A DNA stretch of 64,000 nt from Rhodobacter flavimaris (GCF_021378075.1 NZ_JAJUOS010000003.1:62001-126000), one strand, 5' to 3'. Positions 1 to 9,223 are shown, counted from the first letter of the stretch. Numbers and translations: made by a program. The notes: generated by a model not told the origin, from the sequence alone.

Positions 1-490
1 CATTTCGGAAGACCCCGACGTTCGCTTTGCCGTCGCCAAGAAGATCGTCGAGCGCGCCGCCGATTTTGGCATTCCCGCGCATGACATCGTGGTTGACCCG
101 CTGGTCATGCCGGTCGGCGCAATGGCCACGGCGGGCCGTCAGGTCTTCACGCTCGTGCAGCGCCTGCGCACCGAACTGGGCGTGAACACCACCTGCGGCG
201 CGTCGAACATCTCGTTCGGCCTGCCCAACCGTCACGGCATCAACGCGGCCTTCCTGCCCATGGCCATCGGCGCGGGCATGACCTCGGCCATCATGAATCC
301 GGTCCGCAGCCAGGAGATGGAGGCCATCCGCGCCGCCAACCTGCTGATGGATCACGACGCGAACGGCACCGACTGGATCAAGCTGGCCAAGGTTCTTGAA
401 GCCATGAAAGAAGGCGCGACCTTCGGCGAGGCCTCGGCCGCAGCAGCTGCCGCCGGTGGCGGGCGCGGGCGCCGTCGCGCACGCGGCTGA
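1..490 (+). CDS. methyltetrahydrofolate:corrinoid methyltransferase, C-terminal part (5' end off window)
   Basis: The reading frame is open from base 2 of the window, so the N-terminus is missing and about 162 C-terminal residues are present. The stretch SNISFGLPNR is the hallmark of pterin-binding (dihydropteroate synthase-like TIM barrel) methyltransferases that move a methyl group from methyltetrahydrofolate to a corrinoid protein, as also seen in the MetH folate domain. The last ~20 residues are a low-complexity Ala/Gly/Arg tail (ending RGRRRARG) that is not part of the barrel. A strong hairpin terminator follows 24 bases after the stop, so this gene ends its operon. The family call is solid. 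The physiological partner (methionine synthase or a demethylation system) cannot be seen from here. Confidence 0.85.
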   Translation, partial: ISEDPDVRFAVAKKIVERAADFGIPAHDIVVDPLVMPVGAMATAGRQVFTLVQRLRTELGVNTTCGASNISFGLPNRHGINAAFLPMAIGAGMTSAIMNPVRSQEMEAIRAANLLMDHDANGTDWIKLAKVLEAMKEGATFGEASAAAAAAGGGRGRRRARG

Positions 491-514
491 TCCCACGCTA
501 ATTGCGTAATGAAA

Positions 515-554
515 CAAGACGTCCCGGGTCGATCGCCCGGGGCGTCTTGCTTTT
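515..554 (+). terminator. intrinsic terminator after the methyltransferase gene
   Basis: A 14-bp inverted repeat (arms 515-528 and 536-549, one G-T pair) around a 7-nt loop is followed by TTTT-rich sequence (550-554). It lies 24 bases after the stop codon of the upstream gene and closes that operon. Confidence 0.85.
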
Positions 555-719
555 GTGCGCGCCGATCCGATGTGTCAGGCTTGACGATGGCAATGCGATG
601 GTGGGAGGATCAGGGCAAGGACACACTCTGACGTCAGCAGTCGTGTTTTATCAGGGCGTTACGGGCCATAATTAAACTGAAACTCAGATCCGGGCGGGAT
701 TGAATCGCATGGCAGGCCA

Positions 720-2114
720 GTGATCCAGCGCAGCTTACAACGGCTTTCGCAGCTTGCAGCGATTGCGATCACGCTTGCCGCCTGTGTTCCGCAGGGCGAT
801 TTGCAACCCTCAACCCGCGCCCGCCCGCCGCACCATACCATGCCCGAGATCGGGGCGGATCTGATGGCCGCGCCCGCCGCGCCGCCCGCGGCCATGCCGT
901 CGAACGCGCAGATTGCGCGCGACTTCCTTGATCTGACGTTCGCGCTCGAAACCGGCCGCGATCTACAATACTTCAGCCGTTTTGAGGGACCGGTGTCGAT
1001 CACCCTCGCCCCCGGCGCTCCGTCCGGCGCGCGCGAAGAACTCGAACGTCTGGTCGCCCGCCTGCGCAGCGAGGCCGGGCTGAGCGTGACCACCGCCCCC
1101 GGTCAGGCGAACCGCATCACGGTTGCCTTCGTTTCGGAGCGCCAACTGCAATCGAGCGTCCCGAACGCCGCCTGTTTCGTTGCGCCCAATGTCGATGGCT
1201 GGGACGATTTCCGCCGCAACCGGCGCGGCGGCACCACCGACTGGACGCAGGTCACGACGCGCCGCCTCGCCAGCGTGTTCATTCCCACGAACGCGGCCCA
1301 ACAAGAGATCCGCGACTGCCTGCATGAAGAGCTCAGCCAGGCCCTCGGCCCGCTGAACGACCTCTATCGGCTGCCCTATTCGGTGTGGAACGACGACAAT
1401 TTCCACACCGTGCTCACGCGCTTCGACATGCTGATCCTGCGCGCCTACAACGCCCCCGAGTTGCGCCCCGGCATGACCGAAGGCGCCGTAGCGGCGCAGC
1501 TTCCCACGGTTCTGTCCCGCCTCAACCCTGGCGGCGGTCCAGTTTTTGAGACCTACTCAAGCCCCACGCCGCGCGCCTTTATCAGCGCCATCGAGGCCGC
1601 CTTGGGTGCGCAGTCGAACCCGTCACGGCGCCTTGGCGCGGCGCAGGAGGCGCTCTCGATCGCGCGGGCCGAGGGCTGGCACGACACGCGCGCGGCCTTC
1701 GCCTGGTTCGCGCTTGGGCGCCTCGCGATGCGCGACGATCCGCAGGGGGCGGTGCAGGCACTGTCGAACGCCCGCGCGATCTACACCAATATCCCCGGCA
1801 CCGCGATTCACATCGCCCATGTCGATGTGCAGCTGGCCGCCGTGGCGCTTGGCACGGGGCGCACCGAGCAGGCGCTGACGCTGGCAGACCGCGCGCTTCC
1901 GGCCGCGCAGGCCGCGCAGAATGGCGCGCTGATCGCCACGATCCAGCTGATCCGGGCCGAGGCGCTTGCGCGGCTTGGGCAAGCCGAGGCCGCGCGACAA
2001 GCGCGGCTCGACTCGACCAACTGGGCGCGCTATGGCTTTGGCTCGGATGCCGCGGCTCGTGCCCGGGCGACCGAAATCGCGCTGCTGGCCAAGGCCGGAG
2101 CGCAGGTGAATTGA
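720..2114 (+). CDS. DUF2927 domain lipoprotein with C-terminal TPR-like region
   Basis: The protein (464 aa) starts at a GTG; an in-frame stop lies at 678-680, so there is little room for another start. Residues 1-22 form a lipoprotein signal ending in the lipobox LAAC (Cys22), which predicts export and lipidation. A Pro/Ala-rich linker follows to about residue 62. Residues ~63-245 match my memory of DUF2927, including the HEE motif at 202-204 (LHEELSQALG), which is conserved in the family and reminiscent of metallopeptidases, although a full zinc site is not evident. From ~300 to the end, repeated Ala/Leu helices look like TPRs, suggesting protein binding. It stands alone behind a 230-bp gap and is followed closely by a small membrane protein gene. 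Function unknown. Confidence 0.8.
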   Translation: MIQRSLQRLSQLAAIAITLAACVPQGDLQPSTRARPPHHTMPEIGADLMAAPAAPPAAMPSNAQIARDFLDLTFALETGRDLQYFSRFEGPVSITLAPGAPSGAREELERLVARLRSEAGLSVTTAPGQANRITVAFVSERQLQSSVPNAACFVAPNVDGWDDFRRNRRGGTTDWTQVTTRRLASVFIPTNAAQQEIRDCLHEELSQALGPLNDLYRLPYSVWNDDNFHTVLTRFDMLILRAYNAPELRPGMTEGAVAAQLPTVLSRLNPGGGPVFETYSSPTPRAFISAIEAALGAQSNPSRRLGAAQEALSIARAEGWHDTRAAFAWFALGRLAMRDDPQGAVQALSNARAIYTNIPGTAIHIAHVDVQLAAVALGTGRTEQALTLADRALPAAQAAQNGALIATIQLIRAEALARLGQAEAARQARLDSTNWARYGFGSDAAARARATEIALLAKAGAQVN

Positions 2115-2143
2115 GCGGCGCTTGGCGCCCGCTAGGAGGCGGA

Positions 2144-2308
2144 ATGATTGTTATCGCAGCGGTTCTGGTCGGCGCGATCTGGGGCTACCGCAAGGCGGCC
2201 CGCGCGGGCGGAAACGGGTTCGACAAGGCGCAATATGCTGCCGTCCACGCGATTGCGCTTGGCGCTCTGGGCGTGATCGTCACGATCCTGATCGACCGGG
2301 CAATCTGA
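2144..2308 (+). CDS. small membrane protein (54 aa)
   Basis: I chose the ATG at 2144 because a perfect AGGAGG lies at 2134-2139, five bases upstream. A longer form from the TTG at 2111 is possible but would bury that ribosome-binding site. The product has two hydrophobic segments (residues ~1-14 and ~34-50) flanking a short basic loop with YRKAARAGG, so a two-helix inner-membrane protein is likely. It ends one base before the start of the VWA gene, so the two are cotranscribed. I do not recognise a named family. Small proteins of this type sit in front of the VWA gene in related genomes as far as I recall. Confidence 0.75.
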   Translation: MIVIAAVLVGAIWGYRKAARAGGNGFDKAQYAAVHAIALGALGVIVTILIDRAI

Positions 2309-2309
2309 G

Positions 2310-3491
2310 ATGTTCCTGCCGTTCTTTGATACGCTCAGACGCGCGGGGGTGCCGGTCTCCCTGCGCGAATATCTCAGCTTTCTCGAAGGGTTGGCAGCCG
2401 GTCTTTGCACCTATGACGTCGATGAGTTCTACTATTTCGCCCGCGCCGCGCTGGTCAAGGACGAGCGTTACCTCGACCGCTTTGACCGCGCCTTTTCCGA
2501 GGCATTCCAGGGCCTTGAAGCCATAAGCTCAGATGATGTTCTGAATGCCGTCGATCTGCCCGAAGACTGGCTGCGCAAACTGGTCGAGCGCCACATGACC
2601 GAAGAGGAAAAGGCGCAGATCGAGGCGCTTGGCGGTTTCGACAAACTGATGGAGACGCTCAAGCAGCGCCTCGAAGAGCAGAAGGGCCGCCATCAGGGCG
2701 GCAACAAGTGGATCGGCACGGCCGGAACCTCGCCCTTCGGCGCCTATGGCTACAACCCAGAAGGCGTCCGCATCGGGCAGCACGAGTCACGTCACAAGCG
2801 CGCCGTAAAGGTCTGGGACAAAAGAGAGTTCCGCGATTTTGACGACAATATCGAGCTGGGCACCCGCAACATCAAGGTCGCGCTCAAGCGGCTGCGGCAA
2901 TGGGCGCGCCACGGCGCGGCGGAAGAGCTTGACCTGCCCGGCACGATCCGCGCCTCGGCCGAGGCGGGTTACATCGACGTCAAAACCCGCCCCGAGCGGC
3001 ACAACGCCGTCAAGGTGGTGCTGTTTCTCGATGTCGGCGGCTCGATGGATGCCCATGTAAAGCTGGTCGAAGAGCTGTTCTCGGCGACCAAGGCCGAGTT
3101 CAAGCACCTCGAATACTGGTATTTCCACAACTGCCTTTACGAGGGCGTGTGGAAATCCAACCGTCGCCGTTGGGACGAGGTCACGCCCACCTGGGACGTG
3201 CTGCATCGCTATGGCCCCGATTACAAATGCATCTTCGTGGGCGATGCCTCGATGAGCCCGTATGAGATCACCCACGCAGGCGGCGCCAACGAGCACTGGA
3301 ACCAGGAGGCAGGACAGCTCTGGCTGACCCGCGCGCGCGAGCAATGGCCCGACAATGTCTGGCTCAACCCCGAGCCGGAGCGGCTGTGGAACTACACCCA
3401 GTCCATCGGTCTCATCCGCGAGATCTTCGAGAACCGCATGTATCCGCTGACCCTTGAGGGGATCACGCGGGCGATGAAGGTACTGGGATGA
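2310..3491 (+). CDS. CoxE-like VWA domain protein
   Basis: This 393-aa protein belongs to the CoxE/YehP-type von Willebrand factor A family. The N-terminal ~200 residues are helical and charged. The VWA domain starts near residue 233 and carries the metal-ion-dependent adhesion motif DVGGS at 241-245 (canonical DxGxS). Later conserved pieces include the CIFVGDASMSPYE segment and a Trp-rich C-terminus. VWA proteins of this group normally work with a MoxR-type AAA+ ATPase to insert metals or remodel complexes. No MoxR gene lies in this window, so its partner must be elsewhere. The gene overlaps the next one by four bases (ATGA). Confidence 0.85.
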   Translation: MFLPFFDTLRRAGVPVSLREYLSFLEGLAAGLCTYDVDEFYYFARAALVKDERYLDRFDRAFSEAFQGLEAISSDDVLNAVDLPEDWLRKLVERHMTEEEKAQIEALGGFDKLMETLKQRLEEQKGRHQGGNKWIGTAGTSPFGAYGYNPEGVRIGQHESRHKRAVKVWDKREFRDFDDNIELGTRNIKVALKRLRQWARHGAAEELDLPGTIRASAEAGYIDVKTRPERHNAVKVVLFLDVGGSMDAHVKLVEELFSATKAEFKHLEYWYFHNCLYEGVWKSNRRRWDEVTPTWDVLHRYGPDYKCIFVGDASMSPYEITHAGGANEHWNQEAGQLWLTRAREQWPDNVWLNPEPERLWNYTQSIGLIREIFENRMYPLTLEGITRAMKVLG

Positions 3492-3847
3492 GCCGCCTGC
3501 GCCGCCTCTGGCACGAACAGCGCCTTGTGCTGATCGCCTTTGCGGTTGCGGTCGGGCTGACGCTGTTCTTCGGCGGCCGGATGGTGGCCCGCGCGATCTA
3601 CTGGGCCGACCCCGAGCATCGCCAGCAGCACCCCGAGGCCTGGATGACACCGGGCTACATTGCACGCAGCTGGCATTTGCATGTCGAGGAGGTCGACGCC
3701 GCCCTCGGCATCAGCAATGGCCCCGAGCTTGTCGGCTCGGGCCCGCCCACGCTGGAGCGGATCGCCGAGGTGCTGAACGTCCCCGTTTCCGCGCTGATCA
3801 ACAAGCTCGACGCGGCCCTGCCCCAACTGGCGGCTCCGGGTCGATGA
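3488..3847 (+). CDS. single-pass membrane protein, unknown function
   Basis: This 119-aa protein has one transmembrane helix at residues ~14-33 and a soluble C-terminal region. The C-terminal part (~residues 50-112) reads like a small helical fold around TLERIAEVLNVPVSALINKL, which resembles an HTH-type or SAM-like helical bundle, but I cannot assign a family. It overlaps the VWA gene upstream (ATGA) and the dedA gene downstream by four bases, so the three are translationally coupled. Conserved synteny would be the best clue to its role. Confidence 0.7.
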   Translation: MSRLRRLWHEQRLVLIAFAVAVGLTLFFGGRMVARAIYWADPEHRQQHPEAWMTPGYIARSWHLHVEEVDAALGISNGPELVGSGPPTLERIAEVLNVPVSALINKLDAALPQLAAPGR

Positions 3848-4431
3848 CGGGCACGGTCGTGACCGATTGGCTGATGGCACAGCTGCCGGTCTATGGGCCA
3901 TGGCTGCTTGGCATCACGACCTTCCTCAGCTGCCTCGCGATCCCGGTCCCATCCTCGCTGATGATGATCACCTCGGGGGCCTTCGTAGCCTCGGGCGATT
4001 TGCAGCTAGCGAGCGTCGCGGGGGCGGCCTATGTGGGCGCGGTTGTCGGCGATCAGACCGGCTTCTGGGTCGGGCGCCGCGCGCGGCGGGTGCTGCCGAG
4101 CCCCGAGACCAAGCGCGGCAAGCTGGTGGCCAGCGCGCTGAACCAGCTTGAAAAGAAAGGCGCCGTTGCGGTTTTCTTCACGCGCTGGATGTTCTCGGCG
4201 CTTGGGCCTTGGGTCAATCTGGCGGCCGGGGCCTCGGGCTATGCCCATCCGCGCTTCAGCCTTGCGGGTGCCCTAGGCGAGGCTGTCTGGGTCTCGCTCT
4301 ATGTCGGGCTTGGGATCGTGTTCGGTGCCAATCTGGATGCGGCGGCGGATCTGGCGGCGAACGCGCTTGGTTTCCTTGCGGCGGGTGCGCTGGCTGTGGC
4401 GCTTGGCTGGTGGCTCTGGCGGCATCGTTGA
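3844..4431 (+). CDS. DedA family (VTT domain) membrane protein
   Basis: The 195-aa product has the DedA/VTT (SNARE-associated) layout: an N-terminal hydrophobic reentrant segment with the conserved IPVPSSLMMITSGAF stretch, the acidic GDQTGFWVGRR motif, and the family hallmark FFTRWMFSALGPWVNLAAG in the second half. DedA proteins are inner-membrane flippases or transporters; members move phosphatidylethanolamine or undecaprenyl phosphate. Its substrate cannot be read from the sequence. It starts within the last codons of the upstream gene. Confidence 0.88.
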   Translation: MTGTVVTDWLMAQLPVYGPWLLGITTFLSCLAIPVPSSLMMITSGAFVASGDLQLASVAGAAYVGAVVGDQTGFWVGRRARRVLPSPETKRGKLVASALNQLEKKGAVAVFFTRWMFSALGPWVNLAAGASGYAHPRFSLAGALGEAVWVSLYVGLGIVFGANLDAAADLAANALGFLAAGALAVALGWWLWRHR

Positions 4432-4462
4432 CCGCGTCGCCCCCGCGCCCCATATTCTGTCC

Positions 4463-5149
4463 ATGCTCCGCTTTCTTCCTTTCATCCTGCTGATCCTCTA
4501 CGGCCTCGCGCTGTGGCACTTCTCGGCCTGGTCGCTCAAGCGCCAGCTGGATCAGAACTCGCGCCGCCTGCGCGACACGCGGTTGCAACCCGTGCTGGAT
4601 CGGCTGGCCGAGGCGCTTGGCGTGCCCGAGCTGCCCGTCCACGTCTTTCAGGTCGCCCCCGTGAACGGGCTTGCCGCGCCCGACGGGCGGATCTTCCTGA
4701 CCGAGGGCTTCATGGAGAAATACCGCGCGGGCGAGGTCACCCCCGAAGAGATCGGCTCGGTCGTGGCGCATGAGTTGGGCCACGTCGCCCGCGGCCATGC
4801 GCGGCGGCGGATGATCGACTTCTCCGGCCAGAACGCCCTGCGCATCCTGCTGATGACGCTGCTTGGCCGCTTGCTGCCGTTCATTGGCATCTGGATCGCC
4901 AATGTTCTGACGACAGCCTTGGCCGCGCGGCTCAGCCAGCGCGACGAGTTCGAGGCGGACGAGTTCGCCTCTGCCCTGCTGATCAAGGCCGGGATCGGGG
5001 TCGAGCCGCAGATCTCGCTGTTCGAAAAGCTCGATGCGCTGACCAAGAACCCCGGTGAGGGTATTCCCGCCTGGCTGCTGACCCATCCCAAGACCCCACT
5101 GCGCGTCGCGGCGATCAAGGCCAATGCGCAGCGGTGGGGTGCCGCGTAA
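4463..5149 (+). CDS. M48 family membrane-anchored metalloprotease
   Basis: The protein (228 aa from the ATG at 4463) begins with a transmembrane anchor (residues ~3-20). It carries the zinc motif HELGH at 103-107 and the third-ligand motif ExxAD (E162, D166), both intact, so it should be an active M48 (HtpX/Oma1-like) peptidase facing the cytoplasm or periplasm at the membrane. A second hydrophobic stretch at ~126-153 follows the active site, as in the family. The frame is open upstream of 4463, but those codons overlap dedA and are not protein-like. M48 enzymes normally take part in membrane or envelope protein quality control. Confidence 0.86.
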   Translation: MLRFLPFILLILYGLALWHFSAWSLKRQLDQNSRRLRDTRLQPVLDRLAEALGVPELPVHVFQVAPVNGLAAPDGRIFLTEGFMEKYRAGEVTPEEIGSVVAHELGHVARGHARRRMIDFSGQNALRILLMTLLGRLLPFIGIWIANVLTTALAARLSQRDEFEADEFASALLIKAGIGVEPQISLFEKLDALTKNPGEGIPAWLLTHPKTPLRVAAIKANAQRWGAA

Positions 5150-5190
5150 CGTCTTACCTTCGCCGCGCGCTTCCGCTACGGTCAGCCGTC

Positions 5191-6393
5191 ATGAGTGAAA
5201 CCGCCCCCAAACGCGTGCGCCGGCGCCGGGTGTTCTACATCCCCGGCTACGACCCCTTTCCCCCGCGCCGCTACCGCGAGCTATACCGCAGCGAAAGCGC
5301 CCGGCAGGCCGCGATCTCGGGCTATCAGATCGCGCTTTCCCCCGTGCGCGATGCCGGATCGCATGGCTGGCGGGTGTATTCGACGCAAGACGGCAGCAGG
5401 GTCGAGACCGAATTCGAGGTGCTGCTGTGGTCCGATATCGTGCAGGGCTCGATGGGCGCTTCGATCCCCGCCACATATGGGCAATTGCTGCGCACGGCCT
5501 GGATCTACACCGCCAGCGGCTCGCTGTTTCGTCTGATGCGGCTGCGCAAGGGGCCGATCATCGCGGCGCTTTATCCAGTGGCGGTGCTGCTGGTGCAGGC
5601 CATCGTCGCCGTGGTGCTTGGCTGGGGGGTGGCGGCGCTGACGCGCGGGCTGCTCGGTGAGATCCCCGCCGCGCTTATTGGCCTTGCAGCTGCGGCGCTC
5701 AGCCTGCGCTGGTTCCGTGCGATGGATCGCCGCATTTTCGCCTATTACCTGATGCATGACTTCGCCTTCTCGGCGCGCTGGCGCGGGGCTTACCCGCCCG
5801 AGCTTGAGGCCCGGATGGCGCGTTTCCGCGATACCATCGCCCGCGCCCTGTGCGAGGGTTGGGACGAGGTGCTGGTCGTCGGCCACAGCTCGGGCGCGCA
5901 TCTGGCCGTGTCGATCCTGTCCGACCTTCTGCGCGACAAGGGCCACGCGTCGGGCCTGTCGCTGCTGACACTCGGGCAGGTCGTGCCGATGATTTCGTTC
6001 CTGCCCGATGCGCAGCGTCTGCGGCGCGATCTGGCGTTCCTGTCGGCGCGCGAGGATATCGCATGGGTCGATGTGACCGCGCCGGGCGATGGCTGTGCCT
6101 TTGCGTTGTGTGACCCGGTCAAGGTGTCGGGGGTCTCGCCCGCAGATCAGCGCTGGCCGCTGATCCTTTCGGCGGCCTTCACACAAACCCTCGCACCCGA
6201 GACCTGGGCCCGCCTGCGCTGGCGCTTTTTCCGGCTGCATTTCCAATATCTTTGCGCTTTTGAGCAGCCGCGCGACTATGACTATTTCCGCATCACCGCT
6301 GGCCCCGAAACCCTCGGGGATCGTTTCGCCGGGCGCGCGCCCTCAAAAAGCCGGATCGAGCATCCCGTCAACCGCCATACGTCGCTTGCATGA
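5191..6393 (+). CDS. membrane-inserted alpha/beta-hydrolase-like protein
   Basis: The product (400 aa) starts at ATG 5191; an upstream in-frame ATG lies inside the preceding gene. It opens with a basic segment and RVFYIPGYDPFPPRRY, a strand followed by an oxyanion-type turn. Two hydrophobic helices follow at ~121-148 and ~155-172, then VLVVGHSSGAHLAV at ~227-240 with the classic GxSxG nucleophile elbow (GHSSG, 231-235). The layout is an alpha/beta-hydrolase interrupted by a two-helix membrane insertion. The substrate is unknown; a lipid is plausible given the membrane segment. It overlaps the P450 gene start (ATGA), so the two are coupled. Confidence 0.75.
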   Translation: MSETAPKRVRRRRVFYIPGYDPFPPRRYRELYRSESARQAAISGYQIALSPVRDAGSHGWRVYSTQDGSRVETEFEVLLWSDIVQGSMGASIPATYGQLLRTAWIYTASGSLFRLMRLRKGPIIAALYPVAVLLVQAIVAVVLGWGVAALTRGLLGEIPAALIGLAAAALSLRWFRAMDRRIFAYYLMHDFAFSARWRGAYPPELEARMARFRDTIARALCEGWDEVLVVGHSSGAHLAVSILSDLLRDKGHASGLSLLTLGQVVPMISFLPDAQRLRRDLAFLSAREDIAWVDVTAPGDGCAFALCDPVKVSGVSPADQRWPLILSAAFTQTLAPETWARLRWRFFRLHFQYLCAFEQPRDYDYFRITAGPETLGDRFAGRAPSKSRIEHPVNRHTSLA

Positions 6394-7766
6394 CCCTGCC
6401 GCCCAAACCCGCCGCCCGCCCCGATCGCGTCTCGCTCTGGCGCTACCTGCGGCTGTTTCGGCAAGACATCCTCTCGGCACAGCCCGCGCGGCTTTACCGG
6501 GCCTGGATGGCCGAGTTCCGCACACCATTCTTCCGCTCCTACCTGTGCAACGACCCCGAGCTTGTCTCGCGCGTTCTCAAGGATCGCCCGCAGGACTTCC
6601 CCAAATCGAACCGGATCCGTGAGGGGCTGCGCCCACTTCTGGGCAACAGCGTCTTCCTGACCAATGGCGAGACATGGGCGCGCCAGCGCCGCATCATCGA
6701 CCCGGCCTTCGAGGGCGGCAAGCTGCGCAATAGCTTCCCCGCAATGTGGCAAGCAGGCGCAGCCAGCGTCGCGCGACTGCACCTTAAAAATGGCGTGCAT
6801 CCGATTGATATCGAAGAGGAAACTTCCCACGCCGCGGCGGATGTGATCTTTCGCACCCTGTTCTCGATCCCGATCGAGGATAAGACCGCCTCTGCGGTCT
6901 TTCACGGCTTCCGCGCGCATCAGCGCACCGCGCCGGTGCTGAACCTCGGGGCCTTTTTACCGCTGCCCCGCTGGTTTCCGCGCTTTCATGCGCGCAAGAC
7001 CAAGGCCACCGCGCGGCACATCCGCCGCCTCATCACCCGCCTGACCGCCGAACGCGCGCGGCAGATCGCCAAAGGGAGTGCCCCCGCGGATCTGGCCACC
7101 AAGATCATGACCACGCCAGACACCGAAACCGGGCGCGGCTTCGACACCGATGAGATGGTCGATCAGGTCGCAATCTTCTTTCTGGCGGGGCATGAGACCT
7201 CGGCCTCGGCGCTGGCCTGGGCGCTTTATTTGCTGGCGCTTTATCCGGAATGGCAGGAGCGCGTCGCCGATGAGGCAATCGCCCTCGACACCGCGCCCGG
7301 CGACTTCGCCGTCCTTGGCGCGCTGCGCCTAAGCCGCGCGGTGTTTCGCGAGGCGCTGCGCCTGTATCCACCCGTACCGATGCTCGTGCGCGAGGTCACC
7401 TGCCCCGAGACCTTCCGCGAACGCCCCATCCGCCCCGGCGACCAGATCGTCATCAGCCCCTGGCACCTGCACCGCCATGAACGCATCTGGGACGCGCCCG
7501 ACGCCTTCGACCCCGCCCGGTGGGAGTCTGAGAACGCCCGAACCGCCGCACGCTGCGCCTATCTGCCGTTTTCCACCGGCCCGCGCGTCTGCCCCGGCGC
7601 AGGCTTTGCCATGGCCGAGGGGCCGCTGCTGCTGTCGATGATCGCGCGCGATTTCGTGCTGGAGCCGGTCGCGGGCCGCACCCCCGTCCCCGTCGCGCAA
7701 CTTACGGTGCGTGGCAAGGACGGGATCTGGCTGCGGTTGACGCCGCGCCGTGCTCAGAGGCCGTAG
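6390..7766 (+). CDS. cytochrome P450 (long, class with AGHETS I-helix)
   Basis: This 458-aa P450 has the I-helix oxygen-activation motif AGHETS near residues 267-272, an ExxR-type K-helix (EALR), and the heme-binding loop FSTGPRVCPG with the proximal cysteine at 401. All key elements are intact. Its length and the R-rich N-terminus without a membrane anchor point to a soluble bacterial enzyme of the CYP4/CYP102-like branch. No ferredoxin or reductase gene is adjacent. It is coupled to the hydrolase gene upstream by a four-base overlap, which hints that the pair acts on the same lipid-like substrate. Its last 13 bases overlap the convergent carboxypeptidase gene. Confidence 0.9.
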   Translation: MTLPPKPAARPDRVSLWRYLRLFRQDILSAQPARLYRAWMAEFRTPFFRSYLCNDPELVSRVLKDRPQDFPKSNRIREGLRPLLGNSVFLTNGETWARQRRIIDPAFEGGKLRNSFPAMWQAGAASVARLHLKNGVHPIDIEEETSHAAADVIFRTLFSIPIEDKTASAVFHGFRAHQRTAPVLNLGAFLPLPRWFPRFHARKTKATARHIRRLITRLTAERARQIAKGSAPADLATKIMTTPDTETGRGFDTDEMVDQVAIFFLAGHETSASALAWALYLLALYPEWQERVADEAIALDTAPGDFAVLGALRLSRAVFREALRLYPPVPMLVREVTCPETFRERPIRPGDQIVISPWHLHRHERIWDAPDAFDPARWESENARTAARCAYLPFSTGPRVCPGAGFAMAEGPLLLSMIARDFVLEPVAGRTPVPVAQLTVRGKDGIWLRLTPRRAQRP

Positions 7767-9223
7767 ATCGCGCCGAACTTCTCTTCGAGGTAATCCAGCA
7801 GTGGCTCTTCGCTCGGGGCGAAGCCGCAGGCGTGCTCGATCGTCTCGCGCGGCGGGCGCAGGCCGCCGAAACATTGCAGGTTTGCGCGCAGCCAGTCCGT
7901 GGCGGGCTTGGCCGAGCCCTCGGCCAGCGCCGCGTCGATCCCCTGAACCGCGTCGCGCATCGCCTTGTTAAGGCAACCGGCATAGACATTGCCAAGGCTG
8001 TAGGTCGGGAAGTAGCCGAACAGCCCCACCGACCAATGCACATCCTGCAAGAACCCGTGCGAGGGCCGGTCCACCTTGACGCCGAAATCGGCCTCGAACC
8101 GGGCGTTCCAGGCCTCTTCGAGATCCACGACCTCAAGCTTGCCCGCGATCAGGTCGCGTTCCAGATCGAAGCGCATCATGATGTGCAGGTTGTAATGCAG
8201 CTCATCCGCCTCGGTGCGGATATAGCCCGGATTGACCCGGTTAACGCAGGCGTAGAACGCGTCGGGGCTGTCGATGCCGAAATCACCAAAGGCATCGACC
8301 ATACGGGTGTGCAGCCAGCCCGTAAACGCGGCCGAGCGACCCAACTGGTTCTCGTATATCCGGCTCTGGCTTTCGTGGACGCCCATCGACACCCCCCGCC
8401 CGAGCGGCGAGAACAGGTGCTGCTGGTCGATGCCCTGCTCGTAGCAGGCATGGCCGGTTTCGTGGATGGTCGAGTAGATGCAGTTGAACGGATCGCTCTC
8501 AACCACGCGGGTGGTGATGCGCACATCGTTGCCCGAGCCGGACGAGAACGGATGCACCGCCATATCCAGCCGCCCGCGCGTCCAGTCATAACCAAACGCC
8601 GCCGCCGCGATCCGCGCGATGCGCAGCTGCGTGGCCTCGGGGAAGACATGGTCAAGCTTGGCCACCTTGCGATCGGCGCCGAGCACCTTCTCGCGCAGGG
8701 CCACCAGACGCGGGCGCATCCGGTCGAACATCGCGCCAAGCTCGCGATAGGTCACGCCCGGCTCGTAATCATCGACCAGCGCGTCATAAAGATCGCCTTC
8801 GGAGAGGCAGGCCGCCTGCTCGCGCTTGAGCCGCACGACCTCTTCGAGCGTCGGCAGGAAGGCCGAGGGGTCTTCGGCGGCGCGGGCCTCGGCCCAGATT
8901 CCCTGGCTAAGCGAAGTCAGCCGCGCAAGTTCGCTGGCCAGCCGCGCGGGGATGCGCGTCTCGCGGTTGTAGCTGCGCGCAACAAGATCGATGAAGCGCG
9001 CCTCTTCGGGGGTTTTCGCCTCGGCGCGGGTCAGCCAGACCTCGATCCGCGGATTGGTGCGGCGCGCGTGCAGAACCGACTCAAGCGCGGCCATCTCATC
9101 TGCGCGCTGCTCGGCCGCGCCTCGCGGCATCATGGCTTCCTGATCCCAACCAAGCCGCTCAGCGATATGCGACAGCGCCTCGGTCTCGCGTTGATAGGCG
9201 ATGAGTTCCTGAAAAGCTGTCAT
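7754..9223 (-). CDS. M32 family carboxypeptidase (Taq type)
   Basis: The product (489 aa from ATG 9223, MTAFQEL) is an M32 zinc carboxypeptidase. It carries HETGH (HExxH) near residues 254-258, followed by the family-typical SMGVHESQSRIYENQLGRS with a further metal-binding Glu, and NPGYIRTEADELHYNLHI. Length is normal. It removes C-terminal amino acids in the cytosol. The start overlaps the stop of ctaA by four bases (TCAT on the plus strand), so it is translated after ctaA in one transcript. At its 3' end it overlaps the convergent P450 gene by 13 bases. Confidence 0.92.
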   Translation of the reverse strand: MTAFQELIAYQRETEALSHIAERLGWDQEAMMPRGAAEQRADEMAALESVLHARRTNPRIEVWLTRAEAKTPEEARFIDLVARSYNRETRIPARLASELARLTSLSQGIWAEARAAEDPSAFLPTLEEVVRLKREQAACLSEGDLYDALVDDYEPGVTYRELGAMFDRMRPRLVALREKVLGADRKVAKLDHVFPEATQLRIARIAAAAFGYDWTRGRLDMAVHPFSSGSGNDVRITTRVVESDPFNCIYSTIHETGHACYEQGIDQQHLFSPLGRGVSMGVHESQSRIYENQLGRSAAFTGWLHTRMVDAFGDFGIDSPDAFYACVNRVNPGYIRTEADELHYNLHIMMRFDLERDLIAGKLEVVDLEEAWNARFEADFGVKVDRPSHGFLQDVHWSVGLFGYFPTYSLGNVYAGCLNKAMRDAVQGIDAALAEGSAKPATDWLRANLQCFGGLRPPRETIEHACGFAPSEEPLLDYLEEKFGAIYGL

